Assembly (NCBI GenBank): GCA_946186185.1
Contig: CAMHMJ010000005.1
Coordinates: 86,752-150,751 of the forward strand
Direction: 5' to 3'
Length of the DNA: 64,000 nucleotides
Origin: an uncultured Treponema sp.
GTDB taxonomy: Bacteria; Spirochaetota; Spirochaetia; Treponematales; Treponemataceae
Shown here in pieces: positions 45,801 to 55,416 of this stretch. Position 1 is the first letter of the stretch. Each line of letters opens with the position of its first letter. The position numbers and the translations under genes are program-made. The notes beneath the pieces were generated by a model. The model searched no databases. It had not been told where the DNA came from and worked only from the letters and a program-made list of their open reading frames with translations.

Positions 45801-48800
45801 CACGCAACTGAATTTTCAACAGAGCATGAAGACGGCACCTATGCCTGTCTTGATTTTTGTGATTACGGAAATCCGGGATATTTTACTGCCTATGTTACCG
45901 TAAATGATACTGCCTATGACGAAGTATGGTATGCAAAGAATGCCATAAGCGGTGCTTCCGGAACGATAAATGTGTATATTTCTGGTCTTGTTAAGGCCGC
46001 AGAATTGGGAAGGGCAAATTTAAACGGCACCCTGTTATATGCCGTAAAAGGTACTTCTGCTGATGAGGTAAATATAACAATACTTCCTAATGCCCGCTTA
46101 AAGCCTTTAACAGAAACTGTAGACAGTTATTATACTCGTAACAATACGTATCCTTTATTTGGTGACTGTGCAAAACTTAAAAAAGCGGATTTACGGGGAC
46201 TTGATATTTCAGAACTGACATCATTATCTGCAATGTTCTATCAGGCTGGAATTTCAGAAGTAAATCTTGAAGGCTGGAATTTTTCAAATGTTACAAATCT
46301 ATATTCAATGTTTGAACGGTGTGACAGTCTTGAAACTTTTACAATAAATGGCTGGGAATTACCAAATTGCACAAATATGGGCTATTTGTTTTATAGCTGT
46401 AAAAATATAAAGGAAATAAATATTATAGACATAAAAGCAGATAATCCGGTTCATGGCTCTGATATGTTCGGCTGGTGCGAATCTCTTGAAAAATTAAATA
46501 TAAAAACTTCAGATCCTTCAAATCCAAAATTACAGATTTCTAGGGCAGAGCAATTTTGCTGGATGTGTACGAAGCTTTCTGATTTTGATTTTTCTGGTCT
46601 GGACACTTCTAAATCCACATGCTTTAATTCAGCATTTCAAGAATGCAAAGGTTTTGTAGATGTCGACTTACGGTGTCTTGATACATCAAGTTGTACCAGT
46701 GCCTATGAAATGTTTAGAGATTGCACAAACTTAAAGTATTTGAATATTGCTTCTTTTTCGTCTGCTAACCTTAATTCTGCTGCTTCAATGTTTTACGGAT
46801 GCTCTTCCTTGGAAAGGATAATTACAAATCCTGATTTTAAATTAACAATGAATTCAAGTATATTTACAAATTGTGTAAATCTGAAAGGATGTGCAGGTAC
46901 CAGTTATTCCTCCGTTACAAATCCATCTTATTCTTCTCTCGGACAGGTTGACGGTATTAATGGAGAACAAGGTTTCTTCAGTGTCTATGCCTCAATTGAT
47001 GATACTTATTTTTATCAGACGGAAGATGTTATAACTTCGATTCGAAATGCTACTGGAGAAATCACCTTAAAGCTCTATAATATCCTAACGCCTTCTCAAA
47101 TCGGTTCTTCAGAAAGTGCTTCTGATTGTGTTGCCAAAGCAATCCATGATTCAAATGCTTCTATTAATTTAGTTGTAATTCCTGATTGCGGGGTAGTATT
47201 AGGAGATGAAAATATTGCGTTATTTAAGAATTGCGAAAGCCTGAAATCCGTAGATTTGTGCGGAATTGATGCTGAAAATTTTACGGATTTTTCAAGTTTC
47301 TTTGAAAACTGTACAAATCTTGAAACTATAAATCTTGTCTATACGGATTATAATAATTTGAAACAGATAAAAATGCCCGAGATTTCAACTGTTTCGATTG
47401 ATAATATGTTTGCGGGGTGCAGTAACCTTGATTCAATATATACAGCCCTTGATTTTACCGGGGCTCATTCTTCTACCGGTGCTTTTTCCGGCTGTACAAA
47501 GCTTACCGGCTGTCACGGAACCCAGTATGATGATGAAAAAACTGATGCTTCTTATGCCTGTCTTGATTTATGGGATGACAAGGACCCTTCTTCTCAAAAA
47601 GGGTATTTTTCTGCCTATATGACAATTGATAATACTCCGGTGTTTAATTATCCTCATTTTTCTTCATATTTATACAGTTTTTCTGTTCCTGTGGATGATG
47701 AAGGGGAAGTAATTCCTGTAAAAATCTATCTTTCAAAAAATGTTACTGAAAGTGAGTTCGGAAATACGTATACGGAAAATACGATTTTATATAAGCTTAA
47801 GGAAAAAAAGGATTCTTCAAACAGCAGCAGAAATTTGAAAGTAGACCTTAGAACTAATCTGAAAACAAAATTAAAACTTTCTACCTGTAAGGATTTGTTT
47901 CAGAGTTTTACAGGTCTTGTTCGGGCGGATCTTAGAGGCCTTGATTTTTCTGAGTGTACAAGCTGCGAAAATATGTTTAAATATTCAGGAATTGCTGAGG
48001 TTGATTTAACCGGATGTGATTTTTCTAATATCACAACAATGATGAATATGTTTTACAGTTGTGATTCTCTTACATCTTTTACCATAGAAGATTGGGACCT
48101 TCCTAAATTAGAGACTATGGAACAAATGTTTTCTGGCTGTAATATTCTTGAAAGTCTTGTTGTAAAAAATGTAGAAACTGCCGCTCCTGTAGATTGTAAA
48201 AATTTTGTAAGTGATGGTTCTAACATAAAAACGGTTTCCTTTATTGCGGATGATTCTTCAAAAAGATTTAAGGTTTCTAATGCCGGTTATATGTTTAACA
48301 GATGTCCGTTACTGGAAACTATAAACTTAAATGGACTTGATACTTCTTTATGCACCAATATGAGGTCAATGTTTGAAACTAGTACAAATTCAAGTAGCTC
48401 TAGTTCTACTGTTGCTCTGGTTAATCTTGATGTTTCTATGCTTGATACCAGTTCGTGTACCGATATGTCTCAAATGTTTCAGGGTTGTGTGCTTACCTTC
48501 CTTGATTTATCTAATTTTGATACAAGCAATGTTACAACCATGTACAGTATGTTCGGATATTGCAAAAATCTTGAGCGTATTATTGCGTCCGATTCTTTTG
48601 TTGTGGATAATGTGTCTGAAGTTGAGTCGATTTTTTCTGAAAACTGTTATAAGTTGAAGGGAGGAGCAGGTACAGCCTGGAACAGTAACAGGAAAAAGAA
48701 AGATTATGCAGTTCTGGATGGTGTTGATGGAAAAGAAGGTTGTCTTACCACCTATGCGGCAGTTGGTGGACAAACCTGCAGCAATGTGCAGGAGGTCTGT

Positions 48801-50564
48801 GATAAAATACGGAATGCCACCGGAGAAGTGGATGTTATTCTGTTTAATATTATTACTCCTGAAGAACTAGGTAATTCTGATGCTGCAGATTCTGTTGCTG
48901 GTGCAATAAAAGCATCTTCTGCTTCAATAAATTTAAGCTTCCCGATGAAATCGAATTTTATAATGACCAATACGAACACCGCTTTGTTTAAGAATTGTAC
49001 CAGCCTAAAATCAGTATGTCTTTCTGGAGTAAGCAACAATAATTCCGAAAAGATAACAGATTTGAGTAATTTTTTCAGTGGCTGTTCGAATCTTGAGACT
49101 GTTGTTCTTTATGAAGATGCTCCTGGTTCATATTCTCATTATTATCTTTCAACAAATTATGTAACAGATATGTCCAATATGTTCAAGGATTGTGAAAAGC
49201 TTTCAACGCTGGATTTAACCTACGAAACATGCAAAACAGAAAATGTTGAATCCATGGCGGGAATGTTCCAGAACTGTTCTTCATTAGAGACGCTTGATTT
49301 AAGTCTGTTTAATAACACAAAATTAAAAGAATCCGGTTCTATAGAAAATATGTTCAACGGCTGCAGTAATCTTTCTACAATCTTTGTTACAGATTCTTTC
49401 CAGTTTGATGAAGGTACCTGCACAGGAGACCATGTTTTTGACGGCTGCGACAAGCTTAGCGGTATTAATGGCTCTAAGATAACAGATGCCGGATTGGGTA
49501 CAAGTATTGATTATGCCCGGGTAGATAGTTCTGGAAATTTACCGGGATATTTCAGCTGTTATGCGATAGTTCTTTCTGCAACGGATTCTTATGTTTGTAC
49601 GAATAATAATGTTAATAGTAGAATTACAGGGTGTGCTACAGATGTGAAGATAGTTCTTTCCTCAAAAGTAATTTTTTCGGATTTAAAACAAATAATTTCT
49701 GACGGAATAGATCATTGGTCAAGCAGTACTCTTAAAGATCTGGTAATTCCTGAAAAGGTTCATATGGTTGTTTCAGGAACTGAGTTAAAGGAGTTATTTA
49801 AGTCTGTCAAAAAATTACGTTCGGCAGATTTACGAGGTCTTGATGTTTCAGAGTGTACAAATGTAAGCAAAATGTTTTATGAATGTGAAAATCTGGAATC
49901 TTTAAATCTTTCCGGCTGGCAGCTTGGAAAAACTGTGCTGGACAGTCCTTCCATTTCTTTTGAGGAATTGTTTAAGGGGTGCAAAAAACTTAAAACTGTT
50001 GATTTTACAGATTTTGATACTTCAAGAGTAAACTCAATGAAAAAAATGTTCTATGATTGTAATGTTCTTGAACAGTTGGATTTATCAAGCTTTGATACCA
50101 GCGGTGTAACCGATATGTCTTACATGTTCCAGTATTGTTATGCCTTAACGGATATTGATGTTTCAAGCTTTAATACAAGCAGTGTAACGACTATGTCTTC
50201 TATGTTCTATAATTGTTATGCTCTTACAGCACTTGATGTTTCAAGTTTTAATACAAGCAGTGTGACAGCTATGTCTTATATGTTCTATAATTGTAAGGCT
50301 CTTACAGTACTTGATGTTTCGAGTTTTAATACAAGCAGTGTGACAACATTTGATAGTATGTTTTCTGGTTGTACCGAGCTTACAACAATTAAAGTTTCTG
50401 ATTCTTTTGTGGTTGCGTCAGATAAAGGCCCAAGTATGTTCAAGAACGACCAAAAACTTATTGGCGGTGCAGGAACTACTTATTCTGCTTCAAATTATAA
50501 CGCAACCTATGCTCACATCGATGGCGGAACAGATAATCCTGGATACTTTACAAGAAAAGAGTAG
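42837..50564 (+). CDS. BspA-like DUF285 repeat surface lipoprotein (2575 residues)
   Basis: The signal peptide ends in lipobox SFISC (Cys31). Residues 40-370 form an unrecognised N-terminal region. A Gly/Ser linker follows (about 376-403), then a beta-helix-like region with Pmp-style GGAV and GGAI motifs (about 517 and 544). From about 739 onward come six cassettes of 25-26-residue BspA/DUF285 leucine-rich repeats (FxxCxxLxxLDxSxFDTSxVTxMxxMF). Each cassette ends in a signature like GGxGTxYxxxxxxYAxxDGxxNxGYF. Such proteins bind host or bacterial partners at the surface. A G7 run in codons for LVGG (45794-45800) could cause frameshifts. Repeat DNA is more AT-rich than the first 1.9 kb. Confidence 0.88.
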   Translation: MDKVQVKSEKHFSACISFLLSFVLIFSFISCGNLFGSDDSGDSSDSKKIEKIDTNTEGDGKNTGTDSGDNDDGAPKYVTFKGTVFLSDSAKAALEVSSALKATDSTTSRSAIPSIEINGTDYYYFATATCTGQEDINGVFGGADGTRHDFELPLALGHTWNISAGIKKRAASGNAEDDVIVLSDSVPPVTIPLDFSGNFESYSFYVKPLSSGKGSVLLSMTVDSSVKKIRVSGSTSEWTSVLTPVLKEDGSCEAALNIPELNAGFYEVRFNFCDDNDIVLYSTVQTVNVFANLTTDSWKTSGGNSSIISAEGKFSVTDELIRQFRKNTVYVGENALSKASESSPEPSDFNTGTVYSPFLSLQQAINYIEANALEDGGSGSGSGGSGGSGTGGSGTSGSGAAGSQVYTVFVSGSVLSKIEKSTGTAAGVATIPATITSDKVSSINIQGVTGALCLTSGGSTVPAEINGGLTDAGENGSVLDIRTQVPVRFENIKITGANKTGSGSGGSGGTASDSDGGAVILRSGTSVTFANGTEISVNYCSGKGGAIFAEESFTVSGSIYIPAGTEENWKNDVYLADGKTVIIAGAISAPEGVLPAGAPVVMNITPENYGIDSPVLSASNSSLVEQAYSFFAVNDVDIDGVNVAWRLTNEGKLMDLPYARVQGISCYTKDKTVTEIKQNHSGESLTVILYRGISQTHLGSSATKGTIGNAIKETNAAEVSFTVDEAADIVFTGTSCAGMFKDCTKLKSVDLKGFNTADATSFLGMFEGCSNLQSLDISSIQTTSATNLKNMFSGCSSLTEIDVSGFDTKNVTDMSGMFASCSGVADFPVSNFSTENVTDISGMFESCILLSELDISGFDFSKAENFSGFFKNCDALETLSFPTGKEIAYTTDTGEMFSGCSALKSVNLSALKTSSVSSMKAMFKNCAALTRLDLCSFRAGAELTDISEMFSGCSNLDTIFVSKDLDFSSVSESAGSNMFKDCVKLVGGHATEFSTEHEDGTYACLDFCDYGNPGYFTAYVTVNDTAYDEVWYAKNAISGASGTINVYISGLVKAAELGRANLNGTLLYAVKGTSADEVNITILPNARLKPLTETVDSYYTRNNTYPLFGDCAKLKKADLRGLDISELTSLSAMFYQAGISEVNLEGWNFSNVTNLYSMFERCDSLETFTINGWELPNCTNMGYLFYSCKNIKEINIIDIKADNPVHGSDMFGWCESLEKLNIKTSDPSNPKLQISRAEQFCWMCTKLSDFDFSGLDTSKSTCFNSAFQECKGFVDVDLRCLDTSSCTSAYEMFRDCTNLKYLNIASFSSANLNSAASMFYGCSSLERIITNPDFKLTMNSSIFTNCVNLKGCAGTSYSSVTNPSYSSLGQVDGINGEQGFFSVYASIDDTYFYQTEDVITSIRNATGEITLKLYNILTPSQIGSSESASDCVAKAIHDSNASINLVVIPDCGVVLGDENIALFKNCESLKSVDLCGIDAENFTDFSSFFENCTNLETINLVYTDYNNLKQIKMPEISTVSIDNMFAGCSNLDSIYTALDFTGAHSSTGAFSGCTKLTGCHGTQYDDEKTDASYACLDLWDDKDPSSQKGYFSAYMTIDNTPVFNYPHFSSYLYSFSVPVDDEGEVIPVKIYLSKNVTESEFGNTYTENTILYKLKEKKDSSNSSRNLKVDLRTNLKTKLKLSTCKDLFQSFTGLVRADLRGLDFSECTSCENMFKYSGIAEVDLTGCDFSNITTMMNMFYSCDSLTSFTIEDWDLPKLETMEQMFSGCNILESLVVKNVETAAPVDCKNFVSDGSNIKTVSFIADDSSKRFKVSNAGYMFNRCPLLETINLNGLDTSLCTNMRSMFETSTNSSSSSSTVALVNLDVSMLDTSSCTDMSQMFQGCVLTFLDLSNFDTSNVTTMYSMFGYCKNLERIIASDSFVVDNVSEVESIFSENCYKLKGGAGTAWNSNRKKKDYAVLDGVDGKEGCLTTYAAVGGQTCSNVQEVCDKIRNATGEVDVILFNIITPEELGNSDAADSVAGAIKASSASINLSFPMKSNFIMTNTNTALFKNCTSLKSVCLSGVSNNNSEKITDLSNFFSGCSNLETVVLYEDAPGSYSHYYLSTNYVTDMSNMFKDCEKLSTLDLTYETCKTENVESMAGMFQNCSSLETLDLSLFNNTKLKESGSIENMFNGCSNLSTIFVTDSFQFDEGTCTGDHVFDGCDKLSGINGSKITDAGLGTSIDYARVDSSGNLPGYFSCYAIVLSATDSYVCTNNNVNSRITGCATDVKIVLSSKVIFSDLKQIISDGIDHWSSSTLKDLVIPEKVHMVVSGTELKELFKSVKKLRSADLRGLDVSECTNVSKMFYECENLESLNLSGWQLGKTVLDSPSISFEELFKGCKKLKTVDFTDFDTSRVNSMKKMFYDCNVLEQLDLSSFDTSGVTDMSYMFQYCYALTDIDVSSFNTSSVTTMSSMFYNCYALTALDVSSFNTSSVTAMSYMFYNCKALTVLDVSSFNTSSVTTFDSMFSGCTELTTIKVSDSFVVASDKGPSMFKNDQKLIGGAGTTYSASNYNATYAHIDGGTDNPGYFTRKE
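45794..45800 (+). repeat. In-frame G7 tract in the BspA-like gene
   Basis: Seven Gs lie in the coding sequence at the end of the first repeat cassette (codons Val-Gly-Gly). The matching positions of the other cassettes are interrupted by A, C or T. Slippage by one base would truncate the protein after about 990 residues. Confidence 0.7.
50157..50390 (+). repeat. Three tandem 78-bp units in the BspA-like gene
   Basis: Units start at 50157, 50235 and 50313, each coding a 26-residue repeat beginning DVSSFNTSSVT. The first two differ at about 8 of 78 positions, suggesting recent duplication. Confidence 0.85.
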
Positions 50565-50573
50565 GTAAAGGCT

Positions 50574-50598
50574 CGGTGTTAGAAAAGCTCTAACACCG
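50574..50598. terminator. Perfect inverted repeat between convergent lipoprotein genes
   Basis: CGGTGTTAGA and TCTAACACCG form a 10-bp stem with a 5-nt loop, between the stops of the two convergent BspA-like genes. No T run follows on either strand, so it may protect 3' ends or act as a weak terminator. Confidence 0.55.
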
Positions 50599-50611
50599 AA
50601 GTTGATTAATC

Positions 50612-53600
50612 TCATTTTACACTGAAGTATCCCGGTGCGTCTGGACCTCCGTCTACTCGCGCGTAAGATTTGTCGGTTTTGTTTTCATCATATACTGTAT
50701 CTTTTTCGCCGCGCAAATGTACGCATCCATTGAACATATCTTCACTGTCAGTTAGGGCTGTTGAGGTAGACCAGTCTGTATCTTCTGAAGTGTAGATTGT
50801 TTGCAGGTTAGAACAGTCATCGAACATTCCGTTCGTTGATTTTATATTGTCTATATTAAAATCTGTCAGGTCTATTTCATTTAGACATGAACAATATGCA
50901 AACATTCTTTTCATATTTGTAACTTCTGTTGTATCGCAATTTTGTAAATTTATTGATTGAAGATCATTACAACCTGCCAAAAAATAACTCATGTTTGAGC
51001 CGAATTTTGCATTACTGAGGTCAATGGATTTGAGTAGTCCGCATTCTGAAAGCAGAGTGTTTGAATTTATATTTTCTGAATTCAATGCTTTTCTAAAATC
51101 AAAATTGCTGAGATTTAAGTTTTCAAGAGAATTACAACCGTAGAACATTCTGTTCATGTTTTTCACATTGCTTGTATCAAAAGTACTTAAATCTAAGCTT
51201 TCGAGGTCTGAACATCGTTCAAACATACTTTCCATGGATTGAACATCGCTTGTGTCTAATGTGCTCAAATCTACGGATTCGAGGTTATCGCATTCTAAAA
51301 ACATTCCTGCCATAGATTTAACTTTTCCTGTATTAAAATTGCTTATATCAATAGTTTTAAGTGAAGAACAACCGCTAAACATACAGTTCATATCTGTTAC
51401 ATTGCTGGTATCAAATATGCCTAAATCTAAAGTTTCCAATGAAGAACAACCTTTAAACATACAGGTCATATCTGTTACATTTCTGGTATCAAATATGCCT
51501 AAATCTAAAGTTTCCAGTGAAGAACATTCCGTAAACATAAAGCTCATATTTGTTACACTGCTGGTATCAAAATCAGATAAATTTAATTCTTTTAATGAAG
51601 AGAAATGCTCAAATATTCTGCTCATATCTGTAATGTCACTTGTATCACATTTTTTTAAGGTAAGCGATGTTATTTTTTCTTTCGAGATAACATAATCTTT
51701 TAAAAGTATATCAATTCTTTTTGAGTTCTTTAAAATCAGAGATTTAAGATTTTCGCACTGAGCAATCATATTACTATATTTATTTTCTCCGAATGTATTT
51801 ACGTTTTCAAAATTAAATCCATCAAGAGTTAGAGTTTCAAGTTTATTGCAGTTTGCAAACATTCCAGTCATATCTGTGATATTGCTTGTGTCAAGCCCCT
51901 TGATTTCAAGAGTTGTTGTGCCTGCTCCTTCAAACATATATTTTACGTCTTCTACAGAAGTTGTATCTACATTCGTTAAATCCATATAGGAGAGGGATGA
52001 ACAATTTGAGAACATAGCATTCATGTTGGTTACTTTACTTGTATCAAGAGCACTTAAGTCAATCGAGGATAATGAACTGCAGCCCTTAAACATGCCCTTC
52101 ATGTTTGTTACACCGCTTGTATCAAAACCTTCAAAATTAATTGTTGTAAGTGCTTTACATCCACTAAACATGTAGGATAGATTTGTAATATTAGTTGTAT
52201 CGAAATTCTTCAGATTTATTGATGTAAGTGTTTTGTTAAAAAGAGAGTATTCAAATGTACCTGATAGATATTTTGCTGAACAGTTTGAGAGATTTAGTGA
52301 TTGAATTGCTGGAGCGCTTAATATTTTTTCTAGTACTTTGTCAATGTTTTTTGAATTACTCAAATCAATATGAGTCAGTTTATTCTTTTCGTATAAATTA
52401 AGGTAAGAATAGTCGGGTATGTTTGCAAAATCGAATCTTTGTAATGTAATTGATTCAAGGTTATTGCAGTTTCGTACAAAATCATCAATATTCGTAATTT
52501 TATTATTGTAATGGCCGTCGATAGTCAGCGATTTTAATGCAGTGCAGCCTTCAAACATATTTGATATTTTTGTTACATTGCTGGCATCGAAGTCACTTAA
52601 ATCGATTTCCTCTAAATTATTCATTTCTCTAAACATATACGAACAGTCTGAAGGTAATCTAATTGATGCAGATTCTTCCGGGTAGTAATAGATTGTTTTG
52701 GTTTCTTCATCAAACCAGACAGAAATTTTCTTTTCTTCATCCAAAAATGCGGTTGCATTTGTTGGTTTTGAACTGCTTTTTTTGAACGAGGTTGCTGTTG
52801 AGGCATTTAGAGTCTGAAGGAATAAATTGTTTATATTGCTGCCTGATAAGATGTCCAATGTATAGACTGAAAAATAGCCAGGGTTGCTTGGCCCTTCGTC
52901 TATTTTTGCATACTCTATATTTGTCATATTAGAGTCATAAACTGTTCCCTGATAGCCCACTAAAGAAGTACAACCAGAAAACATATTCGTTCCATCAGGA
53001 ATAGAAGAGTTGTTGTACATAATAGATTCTAATACCCAATTTGTGGTCGAAGAAACATATATTTTTTTTAGTTTTTCACAATCTGAAAACATATCTGTCA
53101 TATCTGTTATTTTTCGAATTGTAAATTTTCTTAAATCAAGAGTTTCAAGAGATTTACAACCAGAAAACATACATTTTGTTGTAGTAACTTGCTTAGTATC
53201 AAAACTTGTTAATACAGATTTTAGGTTTTTGCAGCCTTCGAACATGAAAGCCATATTTGTTACATTTGTTGTGTTGAATGAGCTTAAGTCAAGAGATTCT
53301 AATGAACTGCAATTTCTGAACATATATGACATATTTTTTACTTGACTTGTATTTAATGATTTCAAATTCAGAGATTGTAATGATTTACAACCTCTGAACA
53401 TATATTGCATATTTGTTGCTTGACTTGTATTGAATGATTTCAAATCAAGAGATTGTAATGAACTACAACCGGAGAACATTTCATGTACATCATAACTACG
53501 GAGTGACTTTAATTCTAGTGATACAAGATTTGAACAATTTTGAAACATAGCATATGTGCTGGAACTGCTTGATGAATAGAATTGGTTTAAATAAAGAGAT

Positions 53601-55402
53601 TTTAGGTTATTACAACCGCTAAACATATAATCCATAGTTGAGCCATTTGTAATTTTAAAACTAGTTAAATCAAGAGATTCTATGCTGCTGCATCCGCGAA
53701 ACATACTATAAAAATTCGTTACTTGATATGTAGAGAAAGTTTTTAAATCTAGGGATTCAAGTTTTGTACAATTACAGAACATATAACTCATATCTGTTAC
53801 AGCACTTGTATTGAAACTGCGTACATCAATTATTTTAAGTTCCTTACAACCTTTGAAAAAACTGCTCATATTTTTTACAAATTTAGTATTGAACTCAAAT
53901 GTTGTAATATTTTCTAATGAAGTCATCCCTTCAAACATACCCGAACTGTCTTCATTCAGCCGTAAAATATGATTATTCACATAATAATAAATTATCTTAT
54001 TCTCACTGTCATACCATACCGGTACAGAACTTTCAGAAATATCCAGATAGAAAACGGTATCATTCTCTTCAGGGGCTGTTTCACTTCTGTCAAATGAAAT
54101 AGCTCCTCCCGCATTCAATGATTTTTTGAATATATCATTAATCTCCTTTCCTGTTTTAAGCTCCACATAAGTAATTTCTCTCGCAAACAGTGTTACATTC
54201 CCCGTGGACCCGCTTTCAATTTCTGTGACTCTGTTTCCGTCGGTCTCGGCATCGTACCAGTAGTAGAGGATGTCTTCACCGGAAATGTTTTTAATTTTTA
54301 TATCATCGCTTTTTATCGTATACGAAGTAATTGCTTCGTTCGGATTTGTAATGCCTGCAGGTACTCCCACATAAGTAATTGAATATGTTGTAAGAGTCCA
54401 TTTTGCGTAGAGCGTGAGATTTCCGCTCAGACCGGCGGTACCTGTAACTTTAGTTCCCGTGCAGCCTTCGTCTGTAAACCAGCCGCCAAAATCGTAGCCT
54501 TTTCGTACCGGGTTTTCCGGGAAGGATACCTCGTCATAGTGAGAATAGCTTCCACGGCCTGTGATTCCTGTTACCGTGTCGCCCTCTGCATTCGGATTGT
54601 AGGTAATCGTAAAGCATTCAAGGCTTGAAATTCCGATGGAAGAGGTGCTTTTGCAGTCTTTTGCGATTCCGATGTATTCAATGAATGAGCCGACTTTTGT
54701 TCCTTCTGCGTTGTAAAGGTTGAATAGGGCAGTGTAGGTTCCGTTCTGAATCTGCGATTTTTTGTATGTTGTTCTTTTTTCTGTGTTAATCGTAAGTTCT
54801 TCTTCCGGGAAAATAACTGAGCCTGGGGTTCCGTCTGAGTTTACAGTACATAATTCGGCTGTTATTTTTGCGGTTTCAGAAACTTCAGGAGAACTCAAAT
54901 TCACCTGGATTTCAAAATCGCCTTTTCCTTCTTCTTCTGCGATGGATTTTAACTTCAGCGTGAAAGAAAGGGGGTTTTCTCCTTCGGTAATTGTTGCAGT
55001 GGTTTTTCCGGAATAGACAGCACCGCCTTTTTTAGCCGAGAGGGTGAATGTCCATTTTCCGGCCGAGATTGCAATTTTTGCCTGGGTCAGAGAATCGTAG
55101 CTATTGTAGGTTCCAAGAATTTCGGAGTCTGTTTCTGTGCTTCCGTCAAACTTTCCGCTTAAGGTAAAGGAAGTGAAATCTTCAAGAGTCAGCTCTGGCA
55201 GGGCTGAGCGGGTATTTGCCTCGTTTACAGAAAGGGTTATAAAACAGTTTTTTGAATTTTGTGCGACGCTGCCTTCCTGCGTCGGGCTTTCTTTTTTGTT
55301 TTCACTTGGGGATTCAAAAAGGTTTCCGCAGGAAGTGAGGGCAAATGAAAGCCCTGCTGCCATGGCGAATAAGAAAATTATATGTTTAAGGAATGTTTTC
55401 AT
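50612..55402 (-). CDS. BspA-like DUF285 repeat surface lipoprotein (1596 residues)
   Basis: The signal peptide ends in lipobox ALTSC (Cys25), followed by GNLF as in the 2575-residue protein. An N-terminal region (about 50-260) has beta-sandwich character. An InlB/Flg_new-type repeat follows (FTITYNPNAEGDTV to GYDFGGWFTDEGC, about 270-335), then a partial second one. Two cassettes of 26-residue BspA/DUF285 repeats come next (about 408-844 and 850-1596). Each opens with a conserved segment (FLQTLNAS or FKKSLNAG, then VWYDSENKIIYYY) and ends with a YAxxDxGPxxPGYFSV signature. It is the second gene of an operon, 15 nt after the InlB/Big_2 lipoprotein; CCGGAG precedes the ATG. Confidence 0.88.
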   Translation of the reverse strand: MKTFLKHIIFLFAMAAGLSFALTSCGNLFESPSENKKESPTQEGSVAQNSKNCFITLSVNEANTRSALPELTLEDFTSFTLSGKFDGSTETDSEILGTYNSYDSLTQAKIAISAGKWTFTLSAKKGGAVYSGKTTATITEGENPLSFTLKLKSIAEEEGKGDFEIQVNLSSPEVSETAKITAELCTVNSDGTPGSVIFPEEELTINTEKRTTYKKSQIQNGTYTALFNLYNAEGTKVGSFIEYIGIAKDCKSTSSIGISSLECFTITYNPNAEGDTVTGITGRGSYSHYDEVSFPENPVRKGYDFGGWFTDEGCTGTKVTGTAGLSGNLTLYAKWTLTTYSITYVGVPAGITNPNEAITSYTIKSDDIKIKNISGEDILYYWYDAETDGNRVTEIESGSTGNVTLFAREITYVELKTGKEINDIFKKSLNAGGAISFDRSETAPEENDTVFYLDISESSVPVWYDSENKIIYYYVNNHILRLNEDSSGMFEGMTSLENITTFEFNTKFVKNMSSFFKGCKELKIIDVRSFNTSAVTDMSYMFCNCTKLESLDLKTFSTYQVTNFYSMFRGCSSIESLDLTSFKITNGSTMDYMFSGCNNLKSLYLNQFYSSSSSSTYAMFQNCSNLVSLELKSLRSYDVHEMFSGCSSLQSLDLKSFNTSQATNMQYMFRGCKSLQSLNLKSLNTSQVKNMSYMFRNCSSLESLDLSSFNTTNVTNMAFMFEGCKNLKSVLTSFDTKQVTTTKCMFSGCKSLETLDLRKFTIRKITDMTDMFSDCEKLKKIYVSSTTNWVLESIMYNNSSIPDGTNMFSGCTSLVGYQGTVYDSNMTNIEYAKIDEGPSNPGYFSVYTLDILSGSNINNLFLQTLNASTATSFKKSSSKPTNATAFLDEEKKISVWFDEETKTIYYYPEESASIRLPSDCSYMFREMNNLEEIDLSDFDASNVTKISNMFEGCTALKSLTIDGHYNNKITNIDDFVRNCNNLESITLQRFDFANIPDYSYLNLYEKNKLTHIDLSNSKNIDKVLEKILSAPAIQSLNLSNCSAKYLSGTFEYSLFNKTLTSINLKNFDTTNITNLSYMFSGCKALTTINFEGFDTSGVTNMKGMFKGCSSLSSIDLSALDTSKVTNMNAMFSNCSSLSYMDLTNVDTTSVEDVKYMFEGAGTTTLEIKGLDTSNITDMTGMFANCNKLETLTLDGFNFENVNTFGENKYSNMIAQCENLKSLILKNSKRIDILLKDYVISKEKITSLTLKKCDTSDITDMSRIFEHFSSLKELNLSDFDTSSVTNMSFMFTECSSLETLDLGIFDTRNVTDMTCMFKGCSSLETLDLGIFDTSNVTDMNCMFSGCSSLKTIDISNFNTGKVKSMAGMFLECDNLESVDLSTLDTSDVQSMESMFERCSDLESLDLSTFDTSNVKNMNRMFYGCNSLENLNLSNFDFRKALNSENINSNTLLSECGLLKSIDLSNAKFGSNMSYFLAGCNDLQSINLQNCDTTEVTNMKRMFAYCSCLNEIDLTDFNIDNIKSTNGMFDDCSNLQTIYTSEDTDWSTSTALTDSEDMFNGCVHLRGEKDTVYDENKTDKSYARVDGGPDAPGYFSVK
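51363..51596 (-). repeat. Tandem 78-bp units in the 1596-residue lipoprotein gene
   Basis: Units begin at 51363, 51441 and 51519. The first two differ at only 5 of 78 positions and code LETLDLGIFDT repeats; the third is more diverged. Near-identity suggests recent unequal recombination or slippage. Confidence 0.85.
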
Positions 55403-55416
55403 GATTTTTCTCCGGT

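Noticed and set aside
50157..50390. Tandem 78-bp repeats as a CRISPR array
   Set aside because: The units are contiguous coding repeats without unique spacers and encode leucine-rich repeats.
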